NCBI GenBank assembly: GCA_037957365.1
Contig: JARHVA010006310.1
Span: 696,001 to 760,000, forward strand
Reading direction: 5' to 3'
Origin: Torreya grandis
Taxonomy: Eukaryota; Streptophyta; Pinopsida; Cupressales; Taxaceae
Length of the DNA stretch: 64,000 nt
Positions 14,925 through 27,007 of this stretch are shown piece after piece. Made by a program: the position numbers and the translations under genes. Every line of letters begins with the position of its first letter. Positions within the stretch are counted from its first letter, which is position 1. Below the pieces are notes generated by a model, which worked only from the letters and a program-made list of their open reading frames with translations, was not told the DNA's origin and did not search any database.

Positions 14925-16900
14925 ATGGATATGTCTAGCTACACCTATCGTGGAGTCACATATAATCCAACTTATGATATAATAGCCATAAAAAATGACT
15001 TTTATGGCTTTATTCAAGACCCTAATGATGATAATATGGTTTGTGAGATAGATTTTTATCCACCACATAATAATCATTCATGGAAACAAAGTCATGAACT
15101 AGCTCATGATACAACTTAAGACCTAGATTGGTATGAATATACTTGTGAGGAGGACTTTGAAGACCCAACTATAAATAATATTGTTTGGGATATGGATCCA
15201 TACCCTCTTTATGATAATATATACATAGAACAAAGTCAAGAACTAGCTTATGAGCCAACTCATGATTAGGATGATATGTTTTATGAGGAGGACTTGTATG
15301 CTTTAGCTTTGAGTAATTAGGTTCCACCACATCATACCATTTCTATTCTAAAACTATAATGTCACACTATTCCCATACCAAGACCTCATCTTTTGGTTTG
15401 TGTGAGCAATCAAGCTCTACAATGCTCCTTCATCATTCCAGGACCTAGTCCTTTAGCTTATATGAGAAATCAAGCTCCATAGGACCCTTTCGTTACCATC
15501 TCAAGACTTTTTCCTTTGGCTCATGCAAGAAATCATGCTCCCTAATTCCCTACCATTATCCAACCATAAGCCATTCCTCATCCAGAACTAATCCCATCCA
15601 AACCTCAACTGATCTAATCATTCAAAAACCAAGCTAAGTTCAAAACTAGTATTTTCTAACTCATTGGAAATCAAGGACAAAAAAGCCAACCAATCTAGAA
15701 TGTTTTTTTTAAATCATTTATGATATGTCAACCTATGATTAATCACCTATTGATCCTATACTAGTTATCAAAGAGTTTCACACTGACAAGCTAGTCTTTA
15801 ACAAGTCACTTATTAATGATTATAACCATCTTTGGCCAAATCATTACCTCGACCATGTGCCTATCATTCAATAGCCTCTTATTGATAAGCCAGTCTTTGA
15901 GGAGTTATCTCATGACCTTTTTCCCATCTTAGAGGAGTCCCACTCTGACAAACCAACTTTTGTGTAGTTCATTATTACATCATATGTCATTACTTTTCCA
16001 AAACAAAATATTCAATAAGACATCATTGTAACAGCGTACCCATCAAATGAAGAATCACAGTTAGAGTTATGTTTTATTCATGAACTAATATAAGATTTAC
16101 CATTAGAATCTAAATCAACATCAGTCTCAACATTAGATTTAAAGTCCCTTGAGTTAGAATCATATTCAGAAGAAGAATATGTTTGTGGTTATTACAACAT
16201 TGGTTATGCATACCTCACAGATCAATTGAATACATTTGTGATCATTCTATAGTTTTTGAGGATGAATACTTTAGCATTAACATAATTTCTCCTAGTATCT
16301 TCTATAAAAATTATGATGCCAACACCGATTCCATTACCATTCCACATGCCATTACTATCAACCAAGATAGCCATATTATTGACATTCTATCTCCCATAAG
16401 TGTCAATTGGGATCAACAGAATCACACTTTGTTAAACTGAGTCTATGGCAACATAGAAGTTGAAAAGAGGAAGGAGGCCAAGACCACATTCATATAGCAA
16501 AAGAAAACTCTCCTATTGAAACCTTTTTAGAGGCACTAGGATATAATCAAAGTTCTAACTCAACATCTTCTAGTGAAACATTTTCAAAATCACTAGAAGA
16601 AAATCAAATTCAAAAGCCAATGTTCATTAGTGAAAGCTTATCAAAGGTGATATGGGACAATCAAGACAACTTCATTGGTGAAAACCTCATTAAGGCACTA
16701 ATAGCTAAACACAAAACTTCTTCACTACTTGATGAAGACAAAATCAAAGATCAAATCAAAATAGCTTCTTATTTATAGCTTAATCAGATCGTAGCTACTC
16801 TCAAGCTCAAACAACAAAAAAATCTAATAGTCCTATTGAGAGAACAAGTCCTCAACCCCACCATAACCAAAATTATGTCAAATCTAGCATCAACAACATT
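14925..16900 (+). pseudogene. Degenerate repetitive reading frame in the retroelement interior
   Basis: An open start (14925-15119) continues past stops in the same frame as an acidic, Tyr-rich protein with internal repetition. KQSHELAHDTT is echoed by EQSQELAYEPTHD, and PGPSPLAYMRNQAP is echoed by SRLFPLAHARNHAP. Further on, a DKPVFEELSHDLFPILEE segment is echoed by SHSDKPTF. Stops occur roughly every 30-60 codons. No named domain is recognised. Its position downstream of a gypsy LTR suggests an element-encoded gag-like or accessory frame, but that is inference. Confidence 0.45.
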
Positions 16901-17224
16901 ATGTGTGACTGGAAGTCCTGATCTTCATTTGTTTCCCCACCATTATACATTTTATTATCATTTTCCATTCCATTTCACAATTAAACCTACCATCTAATAT
17001 TTGTCCTTATTTACCATCCATGTCCATATTTTCCTTTGTAGAGGCTACAAAGATACCTTGTCTCGATGCTTGAAGGAATCAGAATTAATGACCAAGGAAG
17101 AACATAAAAACATTATTGGCATGTAAATCTACAAGTAGTTATTGACAGAGCAGTTATTCAGACAAGGTGTGGGGTAGCAATTAATGTTATTGATTATTCT
17201 ATTTGTATCATTTCTTGATAAATG

Positions 17225-17355
17225 AGTACCAACTCAAATTACAAAGTTCGCAAGCACCAGCTTACAGGAGTATCAACCCCTTTGTTGAGTACCAACACAA
17301 CAACTATTTATGAGCACCAAACCATAAGAACACCAACCCATAGGAGCACCAACCC
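17225..17355. repeat. Short imperfect repeats of GAGCACCAACCC type
   Basis: Variants GAGTACCAACTC, AGCACCAGCTTA, GAGTACCAACAC, GAGCACCAAACC, GAACACCAACCC and GAGCACCAACCC occur within about 130 bp. A TATA-like TATGTATAAAACA follows at about 17360, so this could be part of an LTR promoter. Confidence 0.5.
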
Positions 17356-17529
17356 CTCTTATGTATAAAACATAACTATCTCTCAATATTGCTTACTCAA
17401 CAAATGATAGAAATCTACAATATATCCTATTTTTTTCTCTATGAAAACAAATATAAACCATGCACTCTCTTGCATATTACAAATAGTTTATCAAGTCTTT
17501 ATTTATAGCTTTCCAAATGATCTTTGGCA

Positions 17530-17845
17530 TTCACCTTTTGTGACCCTTCAATTCTCATAAAAAATGGTGCCAAACTTAGATGAACCTTTGTATCCTTACA
17601 TTTGAAAAGTCATATGCTGACCCTTCATAAGCAAAAGCATCCTTTCCTCTTTTATCTTTATCTTGGTGACATTTTGTATTCCTCAAAGTGTCCCTTCATA
17701 GAAAATGCACCATACCCTCTTTTGTCTTCACATTATGACTCTTAAAATTCCTCAAGATGACTCTTCATTTGAAAATACATCTCATTTCTCTTTCATTTTT
17801 TACTCCATGACTCTTTAACTTCTCCATGGGCCCTCTTTTGACTTA
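17530..17845. repeat. Tandem array of about 70 bp units, about four copies
   Basis: Each unit contains a (C/T)CCTTCAT-like start, an A-rich piece, a pyrimidine-rich CCCTCTTTTGTCTT-like piece, a TGACTC/TGAC element and ATTCCTCAA. Unit starts are at about 17544, 17621, 17692 and 17761, so the spacing is 69-77 bp. The later copies are more alike than the first. No protein reading is conserved. Confidence 0.7.
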
Positions 17846-18151
17846 TATGCAAACAAAAATATATTCATTAATGTTAAATAATTATTAACACACATTAGCC
17901 AAGATATGAATATTAAAAACACCATTAAATGCAATGGAGCTTTTATGACTATTAATTCTAGACCTTTGACATCAATGACAATATTTACAATAATATATTC
18001 TTCTCAAACTATCTAAAGAATAATTTTCTTCCGTGATGCTACCAAGGAATTCGGCCTTAATACTATTGCCAACTTTCACTATTACAATTTTGTGGAAGCT
18101 GTTTAAAATTGTTGCTGCACAAACTGCCATGACCTAAGTTGTTTGTACTGA

Positions 18152-18364
18152 TGATCACTTGACATTATAATGGTAGTAACAAACTATATATAATGTATAT
18201 ATACTAACTTGAAGGTTTCTAAAATTGTTGATTGATTGATGCTAGAATGCTTGATTGCCAATCTCCACAAGCTGTATTTATCATACCATAAATGCTATAT
18301 TATTAGATATGTTCACCCTAATCTAACTTCTTTATACCAATAATCATTTCACATTAAAATAGGA

Positions 18365-18409
<45 letters not shown>

Positions 18410-18490
18410 TTAACATTTTTTCAGCGATATTTGTTTGATGCTTGAATGTGGGTTGCCAACCTCTCTGAGATGTATTTATCCCAATATATG
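18152..18490. repeat. Two tandem units of about 189 bp (diverged)
   Basis: GATGATCACTTGACATT at 18152 is matched by AATAATCATTTCACATT at 18341. GATGCTAGAATGCTTGATTGCC near 18240 is matched by GATGCTTGAATGTGGGTTGCC near 18437. GTATTTATCATACC is likewise matched by GTATTTATCCCAAT. The second unit contains the (AT)n tract at 18367-18405 and also serves as the left arm of the inverted repeat described next. Confidence 0.65.
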
Positions 18491-18528
18491 CTACACACAC
18501 ACACACACAGACACACAAACACACACAG

Positions 18529-18572
<44 letters not shown>

Positions 18573-18727
18573 ACGCGCGCGCGCGCGTGAGTGCGCATGC
18601 GCTCATAGCATATACATAATATGTGTGTGTGTACATAACATATATTGGGATAAATACATCTCGGAGAGGTTGGCAACCCACATTCAAGCATCAAACAAAT
18701 ATCGCTAAAAAAACTTTAAGGTTTATA
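18402..18727. repeat. Large hairpin: 88 bp inverted arms around CA/GT/CG microsatellites
   Basis: The left arm (18402-18489) reads TATAAACCTTAACA, then CAGCGATATTTGTTTGATGC, then GGGTTGCCAACCTCT, then GTATTTATCCCAATATAT. The right arm (18640-18727) is its reverse complement with only a handful of mismatches. The 150 bp between them consists of (CA)n, (GT)n, a GCGCGCGCGCG run and a short GT tract. The microsatellite core is itself partly self-complementary, so almost the whole 326 bp can fold back. Confidence 0.9.
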
Positions 18728-18830
18728 AACACACACATAATATATATATTATGTGTATACTATTATATATATAGTACACATTATATGTGTGTATATATAT
18801 GTATATGTATATACACACATATAATGTGTA

Positions 18831-18871
<41 letters not shown>

Positions 18872-19126
18872 TATTATATATGTATATGTATATACACACA
18901 TATAATGTGTGTATATATATATATTCAATACACACACACACATATATAATGTGTATATACAATAATACACATTATATGTATGTATATGTATATGTATATG
19001 TATACATATAATGTGTACATTGTATATACATAAAATATATATACACATTATATATATATATATATACAATATACACATTATATGTATACATATACATACA
19101 TATAATGTGTACTATTATATATACAC

Positions 19127-19175
<49 letters not shown>
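18728..19175. repeat. TA/CA cryptically simple, palindrome-rich DNA
   Basis: About 450 bp consist almost only of TA and CA/TG steps. A motif of the type CACATATAATGTGTATATA recurs in both orientations, giving many short palindromes, and the stretch ends in a pure (TA)n run at about 19129-19175. Long open frames here on both strands encode Tyr/Ile/Cys/Thr/His strings and are artefacts of the repeat. Confidence 0.9.
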
Positions 19176-19179
<4 letters not shown>

Positions 19180-19501
19180 GTCGAGATGTCATCAATAAAT
19201 ATTGTAAGTGTTATAAGCGAATGAGTATTGTACAGTGATTTTTAGTAGGGAAGACTTGTCGTCACCATGTAGTTTTAAAAACATACCGATGTTGATAAAA
19301 CATGTCAAATTTATCTTTATTAAATGAAATTGTTCGATGAACTATCTAAATTATTTAATAATATAACATTATTAGTGAGATAAATACATCTCGGAGAGAT
19401 TGGCAACCCACATTCAAACATCAAACAAATATCGCTGAAAAAACTTATATATATATATATATATAACACTTACGATATTTATTAATGACATCTCGACAAT
19501 T
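19176..19501. repeat. Second inverted repeat plus a third copy of the hairpin arm
   Basis: AATTGTCGAGATGTCATCAA at 19176 continues to 19214, and its reverse complement occupies 19463-19501 with about two mismatches. Between them, 19381-19447 repeats the right arm of the 18402-18727 hairpin (GATAAATACATCTCGGAGAG, then TTGGCAACCCACATTCAAAC, ending ATCGCTGAAAAAACT). A short (TA)n run (19446-19462) separates that copy from the closing arm. Confidence 0.85.
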
Positions 19502-19533
19502 TCAATTGGATGTTTGCACATACCCTATTATCT

Positions 19534-19540
19534 CACGTGT
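19534..19540. promoter_or_regulatory. G-box/ABRE-like CACGTGT
   Basis: CACGTGT lies about 780 bp upstream of the WSD start codon, in the non-simple-sequence part of the upstream region. CACGTG cores bind bZIP/bHLH factors, and ACGTGT is an abscisic-acid response core. One occurrence may be chance. Confidence 0.3.
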
Positions 19541-20237
19541 ATCCTAAAAGAGGTTTGAATATTTTTAACCACGGCATCCTAACGCATGATTATGACATAA
19601 GCTCGAAATATGACCGGAATGGAATCTTTTTGATGCGGTGATGAATCTAGTGTGTTGCGATGACAATAGATACGCCTCCGACCTAAATATGTTTTCACAC
19701 TAAAATTTAGAAAGATAGTGCGTGATTAAATAATAAAAGAATATTTTTCACAATGCGATGGGGTACATTTGGCCAAATTTTGAACTTTCTTCTATAAAAT
19801 GTATAATTTGTCGGCCGCGCTTAGATTCCACAGATTACCTTGCAGTGCTGAAAAAAATGTATAGCATGTGGACAAGAGACTTGACGATAGGTGGAGTGAA
19901 GACTTGGGGCGAAGGATTTAAACCAATCGATGGTGATTGAACAACTACTAGAAAATGAGAGAAAACAGTTAGCAGCCATTGATATGCCATCTGTTGTCAA
20001 ACGCAAGGAAACGCACTGCGTGTTCAAATCTGACTCAACCACGTACAAATCAGAGTTTGTTTGATCCTTAAGCTTTTTCGACTGATGGAAACTTTCAGCT
20101 AATGTGCCAATTTTTTCTCACAATGGCACCTAATGTATTAAGTGCAGCTAATGGTACAGCTCGCTACTTTTCTCTATTTTGGAAAGACGGTTGATAACAA
20201 CGTAATGCTTCAACGCAAGTGATAGTTACGTCTAGCT

Positions 20238-20244
20238 TATAAAA
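20238..20244 (+). promoter_or_regulatory. TATA box of the WSD gene
   Basis: TATAAAA in the context GCTTATAAAAGGG lies 71 bp upstream of the predicted start codon. Transcription would begin near 20270, leaving a 5' leader of about 45 nt. The surrounding 19.5-20.3 kb is visibly less AT-rich than the flanking repeats, as expected for a gene-proximal region. Confidence 0.6.
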
Positions 20245-20314
20245 GGGAAAGGGGAGGAAAAAAATAATGTGTACTGATAATTCAATCCTTTCATTTTAGT
20301 TTGTTTTGTATACA

Positions 20315-20536
20315 ATGGATCTCAAGTTGTTCAGTAAAGACGGCAAATATGACGAGGAACAGAGGTTTGAAGGAGTGGCTGTAAGCCCCAGCAGCCAGTC
20401 TTTGAGTACTTCTATATTGTCTTTGTCTATACAGATTATTTTGGAGTTTGAACAGCCTGTTGTAGAAATTGATCGCAGCAAGAAGATACTTGCAGATGCC
20501 CTCTTGCCCAAAAACCCAAGATTCTCTTCTATTCTA
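20315..20536 (+). CDS. WSD exon 1 (residues 1-74)
   Basis: It starts at the ATG after GTATACA, in frame with the family N-terminus. The end ...NPRFSSIL is followed by the donor GTATTT. PSSQSL corresponds to the P-L-S-P region of the family. A TTG nine bases upstream is in frame but is not needed. Confidence 0.88.
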
Positions 20537-23500
20537 GTATTTTATCTTCTTATATGGTTGCAAAAAATTAAATAATAAGAAGAAAAGATTTTTATTCTCT
20601 ATCCTCAATAAATTCATGTCTCTTGTTTGTTATTTAGTTTCTCATCCCTGTTTTGCTTGCATTTGCAGGAGGAAGATGAGAAGGGAGTGCTGACGTGGAA
20701 GAAAACAACAGTAAACGTTGATGATCACTTAGTTATTGCAGAGTTCCCACCTGGCCATGAATTCTATGATAACTTGGTGAACGAGTACATCTCTGACTTA
20801 TCCCTAAAACCCTTTAATCTATCTCGTCCTCTTTGGGAATTCCATCTTCTCAATTACAAGACAAGCAAAGCCCAAGCCACCTTGATAATCAAAGTTCACC
20901 ATGCACTTGGAGATGGTATTTCTTTGATGTCTGCATTATTTTCGTGTGTGACCAGAGCTGACAATCCCAATCTTCGTCCCACCTTTCCTGCTTCCAAAAA
21001 TCTTAATGTAAAGGGAATCAAAGGTAGTGACAAGCGGTCCATATTTAAATATTTTGGAAATCTGTGGTATGTGGTGCTAGTGTTTTGGAACACAATGGTT
21101 GTTGTAACAGATTGTTTGTTGAGAATGATAGGATGGAAGGAGGACAGCAAGCTTCCGATAAGAGGGCCTCCTGGAGTGGAGTGTTTGCCTGTGGCTATTT
21201 CATCTACCGAGTTTCCTTTGGCGGACATTAAACAAATAAAAACTTACATAGGAGGGGTAAGTGACAATATATATTTGTTAGAATGAGAATTTAGGAAGGA
21301 TTTTAAATAAAAAATAATTTGGATGATGCATCACAAAGACTAGCTCTTTGGGTCCATTCAATTTATTTTCTAGGTCTTTTCTTTAATATAATTTAACTTT
21401 TACTGGGTTGTAAACCTCTCTTTTAGGAAATTTAAATTTCTAATATATCTGTATGGTTAGCCTTCGAATTCGGTAGTTCTTACTTTATATTTTGAATTTG
21501 TATACAGACCGTGAATGATGTTCTAACGGGGATAATTTTATACGGAATTCAACACTACCTACAGATTTGTCTTTCAGCTGGTATGTTTAACTCTTATCTC
21601 TACATAATTCACTTAATGTCAATGGAGTTCAGGTATTTTATGGGCCATCTTTTTCGTTGTAGGTGCCCTCTCTATTTTTATTTTTACTTTTTGGGATCAA
21701 TGTACTATATAATTTTATTACATACATTATCTAAAAATTAGATGGTGGCTTGTATCTTTCGACCTAAAATGATATTAGATTTTTAAATAAATTATGTATG
21801 ATTGTTTTCAAGTGTTAATTGGATTTTTTAATAAATTTGTCATTTTGTTTGATTGTTTTAAGTTAATTTTATTTCAATTATGTAAGTAAGTATAAATTTG
21901 TATAACAATATTATATAACTATTAGATTAAAATGATATCGTAAGGCTCGTGATAAGGATGTTTATTTTTAAATTAAAAATTAAAAATATATATATCTTTT
22001 AACCTTGATTATTGTATAAATAAGCTAAGGTTAAGTTTAATCAAATTCAATACATTTGTATCATACAAATCAAAAAGGACTAAGGTTGATTATTTTTGAC
22101 GTGAATGTTAAGCTTATGATAAGGCATGTTGAGTGTTCTTCGATAAAGTTGTAAAGATTTCGGGAAACACTAATTTTGTAAATTTATAACTATGGATTTG
22201 AATCTCTTCCTTGCATTTTCACTGTTGGCTTTTAAAGTATAAACAAGTTTCTTCTAATCGTTTAAAGGGTTGAACCAAGGGGATTATATTTTCATGTATT
22301 TTCTCTCAACATTTTAAGAGGCTTGTAGTAGGTTCTTAGAAACTTTGTTGACTATAAAAGTTTATTTTTAGGATATTTTGTTATGAAGAGAGATTAATAT
22401 AAATAAAGTTTTGAATTTCAAAGCCTTGATATAAAAAAATATGAGTTTCATATTATTCAAAAAATAAATTCTAAAAAACAAAATGAAAAACTCTCAAAGT
22501 ATCTTAAGTTGTGCGGTTGTAGATCTTTGAAAAAGTTGAAATTAATTAATAAATAACTCCCAAGTTGATGATATAAAATATTTCATTGCGACGAATGAAT
22601 GGAGGGTAAGAACCCTAGACAAAAGAGCAATAGAACACGATGACAAGCTTGTAGGTCAATGATAGTCCTGCCACTGCAGTTGTGACTACCATAGCATATC
22701 TCCTTGAAGTTAGGTTTTCCCTCTACCAATAGTATTTTGGCATCAATTCTTTGTTTTGAAGCTAGTTCAAAATAGGGTTTTAGATATGTCTCCTTCAAGG
22801 ATGCTTCTTATTTCACAACTCTACTTGTTTTGGTTTCCCTGATAGTTTCCTGAAGTCTATATATCATCGAGCAATTGGATGAGATGCCAAAAGTAGAAAT
22901 ATCTCTCCCAGAGGTAAATGCCTTAATTTCAGATCTTCAATAATATGTAATTATTTATAGATTTAATGGATTCTAGCCTTGATCATAGGATCTATGTTAG
23001 TGGGTGTATTCTAATTAGACTAAGAAGTGTTTGATCCATTTATGTTCGAAGGGTTTCTTTGTATTTCAGTTTTTCTTCCTTAATTTTTTTCAAATATTTT
23101 TTGAGGAAGGCCCATAGTTTTGGGGTAGAGTTGGGCTCTTTATGACCCTTGGTTTTGAGGTTTTGGTCTTGATACTATTGTGGTGTCCAAAATGTCAGTT
23201 TAGATTCGACTCCCAAATCTTCTTCTTTCCTTTTGGCACCTTTCAATGTGTGAAGTTATTGAAAATTCTTTGAGAAGATTCATCAAGATGTATTTTGAGA
23301 AATTCAATCAAGGACTCTTCATCTATGCTCTCATTTATGTGGAGGTGAATCTTAGCAAAGCTCTACCACATAGAATGCAGTTAAAAACAACTATTCCCTT
23401 TGGATCCAAGCTTTGGATTATGAAAACACTACATTTAGATGTCATTCTTTCCATCAAACTAGCCATATCCATGGCACATGCCCTCACATAAATAGATATA

Positions 23501-26495
23501 AGAAAAAAAAGGAACGTCCCATTAAATTTAATAATTGGCAGCCATATGAGCATCTTCTTTTGAAAGAACAAGTCAAGGAAAAATCTACAAATGAACCAAC
23601 AAAGAATTTCAGAATGGAAGCTATGGAAGAGACATCTGTGGAAGATAGTGTTTTAGGTGGAGAAATTAGAAGATCACATGAATATGATACTTTTGATTCA
23701 GATAAAGATTGCGCCCTAGTTGAACCCCAATTATATTTGGTTACTAATGTTATTCCTTGCTCACCTCTTACAGAGTTATGGACTGAAGTTAAAAAAATTA
23801 TGGGTAAAATAAGGTGCTTTGAGATTGATGGATTTGGTATTCTGAAATGTATTTGTTATGGGCTTCTCTCTTATTTTTTGTTTTTTCCACCTTCGAAGCT
23901 AATATAGCTTGATGTGGCTTAGCTTTGCAAGTGTAACTTTTCCACCCATTTTTTTGTGCAACTAATATTTTACTAAAAATTTTTATTAATAAATATACAC
24001 TTTTCAATTAAAAAAATAACTCTGAAATTTCTACTTTAGTACACCATAAAAACTAACCCCAAAAATGATATAAAAACTAATGATTAATAAAATTGAAGCT
24101 ACATTTTCCTTTAAAAAAGAAACATAAATAACTATTTTAATGATAATTTAATTGATGATAACCTCTATGCAAGATGCCCCAACATATATGATGTCTCCTT
24201 TAAACTACTATTAGGAAAAGCCAAAGAAGTTATTTCTACTTTTCATTGAATTTTTTTCTAGAAAATTCATAGATGTCATATGTCCTCTTTGACAAAATTT
24301 TATATGGAATAAAAATAATAATAAAAATACATTCCATTGCTGGGAAGAAATCATGTCTTTTAAACCAATAAGAACCTTGGGTTTAGGATGTCGATACCAT
24401 GAACAAGGCTCATAAAGTCAACATATTTTAAAATTTAATCATGACCAAAATAGGTTTTGGAGCCAAATCATCGAAGACAAATATTTATATGCACAATAAT
24501 TCATAATATTATTCATATAGAATGCGTTTCCCCACTGCTCCATTATTTGGAATTTCATCTTGGCTTATAAATCGTAAATTCTCCCTAGACTCATGTCGCA
24601 AGTGAAACATGTCAATAAAACATGTCAATAAGGGAATTTCTATAATGACGCACGATTGGATATTGTATGTTTATCCACCAATAGAGTTGAAAATATATTT
24701 TTGATTATGCTACAAAACTTTGGTGGCCTCTAGTTAGCAATCACTTAACAAAAATTGATGAATTTTGACACTGAAAGGAGTTGCCTTGGAAAAATTATAT
24801 GGATGCAAAACATGTCAAAAAATCCACGACCCAAGCTACCTCCACTTCCGAATTTTATCTATCAAGGGATTGGGAACCTAGATATGAGAGCATAAATTCC
24901 TAAGAGTTAGGTAACTATAAAATCAACATATAAGGAAGGTTTATTGAATTATCAGATGTGGATTTTAAATTTTCATCATGATTTAAGGTTTGTATTATTT
25001 AAAGATTAAAATCTATATAGTCAAACTCATGGAGATGATGATAGTAGCATTAAAAACAATGCCCATAGTATATAACTGTCCCTTATTAAGAAATTGTGTC
25101 TTTAGGTGAGTGAAATAATGGTTTGCAAAAGCATCATTGTTTTCTATGGCGGTACTATTTTAGGCGAGGTTTCATTGGCTGGATACAACATATCATCTAT
25201 GGATGAAATAGATGTTATTTATGAGCTATCATAACCTTTCTATAAATTTAACTGAAGGGATATTAAAAAGACTAATAAAATAATCAATTTATCAATTTGA
25301 TATGAGAAATACCTTTGAATAAATTATTTCATTATTATACTCTTTTTTAAAATTATATTGTTATAAACATTCAAAAATTTATTATTATTTTTTAAATATA
25401 ATGAATGGCCACAATAAGTACTCCACCAACATCGCTTCAATTATTTTGACACATTGTACTTGAATGTCACATAACAATAATGAAACTTCCATTCAGTTTC
25501 CTTCATTTTTAAGCCACATGGAATCAATATATCTAACACAGTGTGCACTATGATTTTTCTATTTCCAACACATTCACATAACCTCAACAAATTTTGAGTA
25601 CTATTTATTTAGTTATTATATATCATTTTTTAATGTGTAGATACTATTTATTTTTATATAATTATAATTTTAATTAATGTTAAAAATAATAAATAAATAA
25701 ATATACAAAATAAATAAATAAAATGAAATGAATCCATCATTTTCATCAATTCATTTGACATGATCGAATAATTATAAAATTACATATTTTCCATTCCAAA
25801 TTATACATTTTTATATATTAATATATCTATTATTTAACTCTATGCATAGTTTTTCTTTCTCGTATTTTATGTGTCTCTACTATAAACCAATATATCTTTG
25901 TAAAAGTAAACATCTGAAAATATGACTGTATATATTACTTTTGACCTTACGTACTTTAATTCTACTTACTTTAGAAACATTATTATTTTTTGAAAATTGT
26001 GGTACAATTCTTTATAAATTATTTTATTTCGTTTGTTTATTTTATTTTATTTTTACATTTTCTAACTCCAAAAAAATGAATGGTCCATTTGGAATACATT
26101 TCATGACCTGGACTTTCGGCTTCATAGTGCTTTTGACTTATATAAAATATTTTAGGCAACAATTTGGAATAATGTATTACCTTTGTAATTGGCCAAAATA
26201 AAGTATTTCAAAAGGTGCCCAATAGAAGGAAATATAAATATAATAAAAACCAACATTTTGTAATCAATTTTAAACTTTCGAATTAAAAAAAGCAGTTTAT
26301 AAATTTAATAATTAATAATTTATTCATCTTTTGAACTATACATTAATTAGTCAAAGTGGATTGAAAATTAAAAAGATGTTGACGCACTTGAATTTATTAT
26401 TAAGATGAATATTTGTGGATTCATGTGGAAAGAAAGGGACAAATCTTTCCTATAAATTCGAGTTTTGTTTTATCGAATAAAAGATGCATTCCTTG

Positions 26496-26560
<65 letters not shown>

Positions 26561-26924
26561 ATCATTGGAAAAAATCTCACTATTCATCTTCTTTTAGGTG
26601 TGTTTGTGAGATACATTTAACAAGCTAAATATAATGTAAAAAAATATATCTTAATCTTACAGTAGTAAACAAGTACACATACGGAGAAAGTAAGCATTTT
26701 AGGAGATTAAATTGAAATATCCCAAACTATTGAGGTATACACCATTGATGGTGATATAAACACTAACATTCTAAATAAACATTTTAACAGTAATTTAGAT
26801 CTAAACTGTGGAGCTTGAATCATTTATAAGATTAAACGCCTTTCAATCTTTTAATATGTATTTTTAAAATTATTGTGATGATATTTTTTTTTGATAAAAT
26901 GTTTTATCTCACTTCATTCCTTAT

Positions 26925-27007
<83 letters not shown>

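Noticed and set aside
17530..17845. CRISPR-like array of 70 bp units
   Set aside because: Units are contiguous diverged tandem repeats without distinct conserved repeat and unique spacer parts, in a plant genome.
18402..18727. Hairpin as a conventional microRNA precursor
   Set aside because: The arms are 88 bp with a 150 bp repeat loop and match dispersed copies nearby; a siRNA-producing foldback or transposon is more likely and no mature miRNA was recognised.
18421..19238. Long overlapping open frames on both strands (up to 109 codons)
   Set aside because: They translate CA/GT and TA microsatellites into Tyr/Ile/Cys/Thr/His strings; no stops appear because the dinucleotides cannot form many.
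19758..19940. 60-codon open frame upstream of WSD exon 1 considered as an extra 5' exon
   Set aside because: It has no similarity to the acyltransferase N-terminus; the TATA box at 20238 and the ATG at 20315 already give a full-length start.
20306..20314. In-frame TTG start nine bases upstream of the WSD ATG
   Set aside because: An ATG follows at 20315 in good position after the TATA box; plant nuclear genes rarely use TTG.
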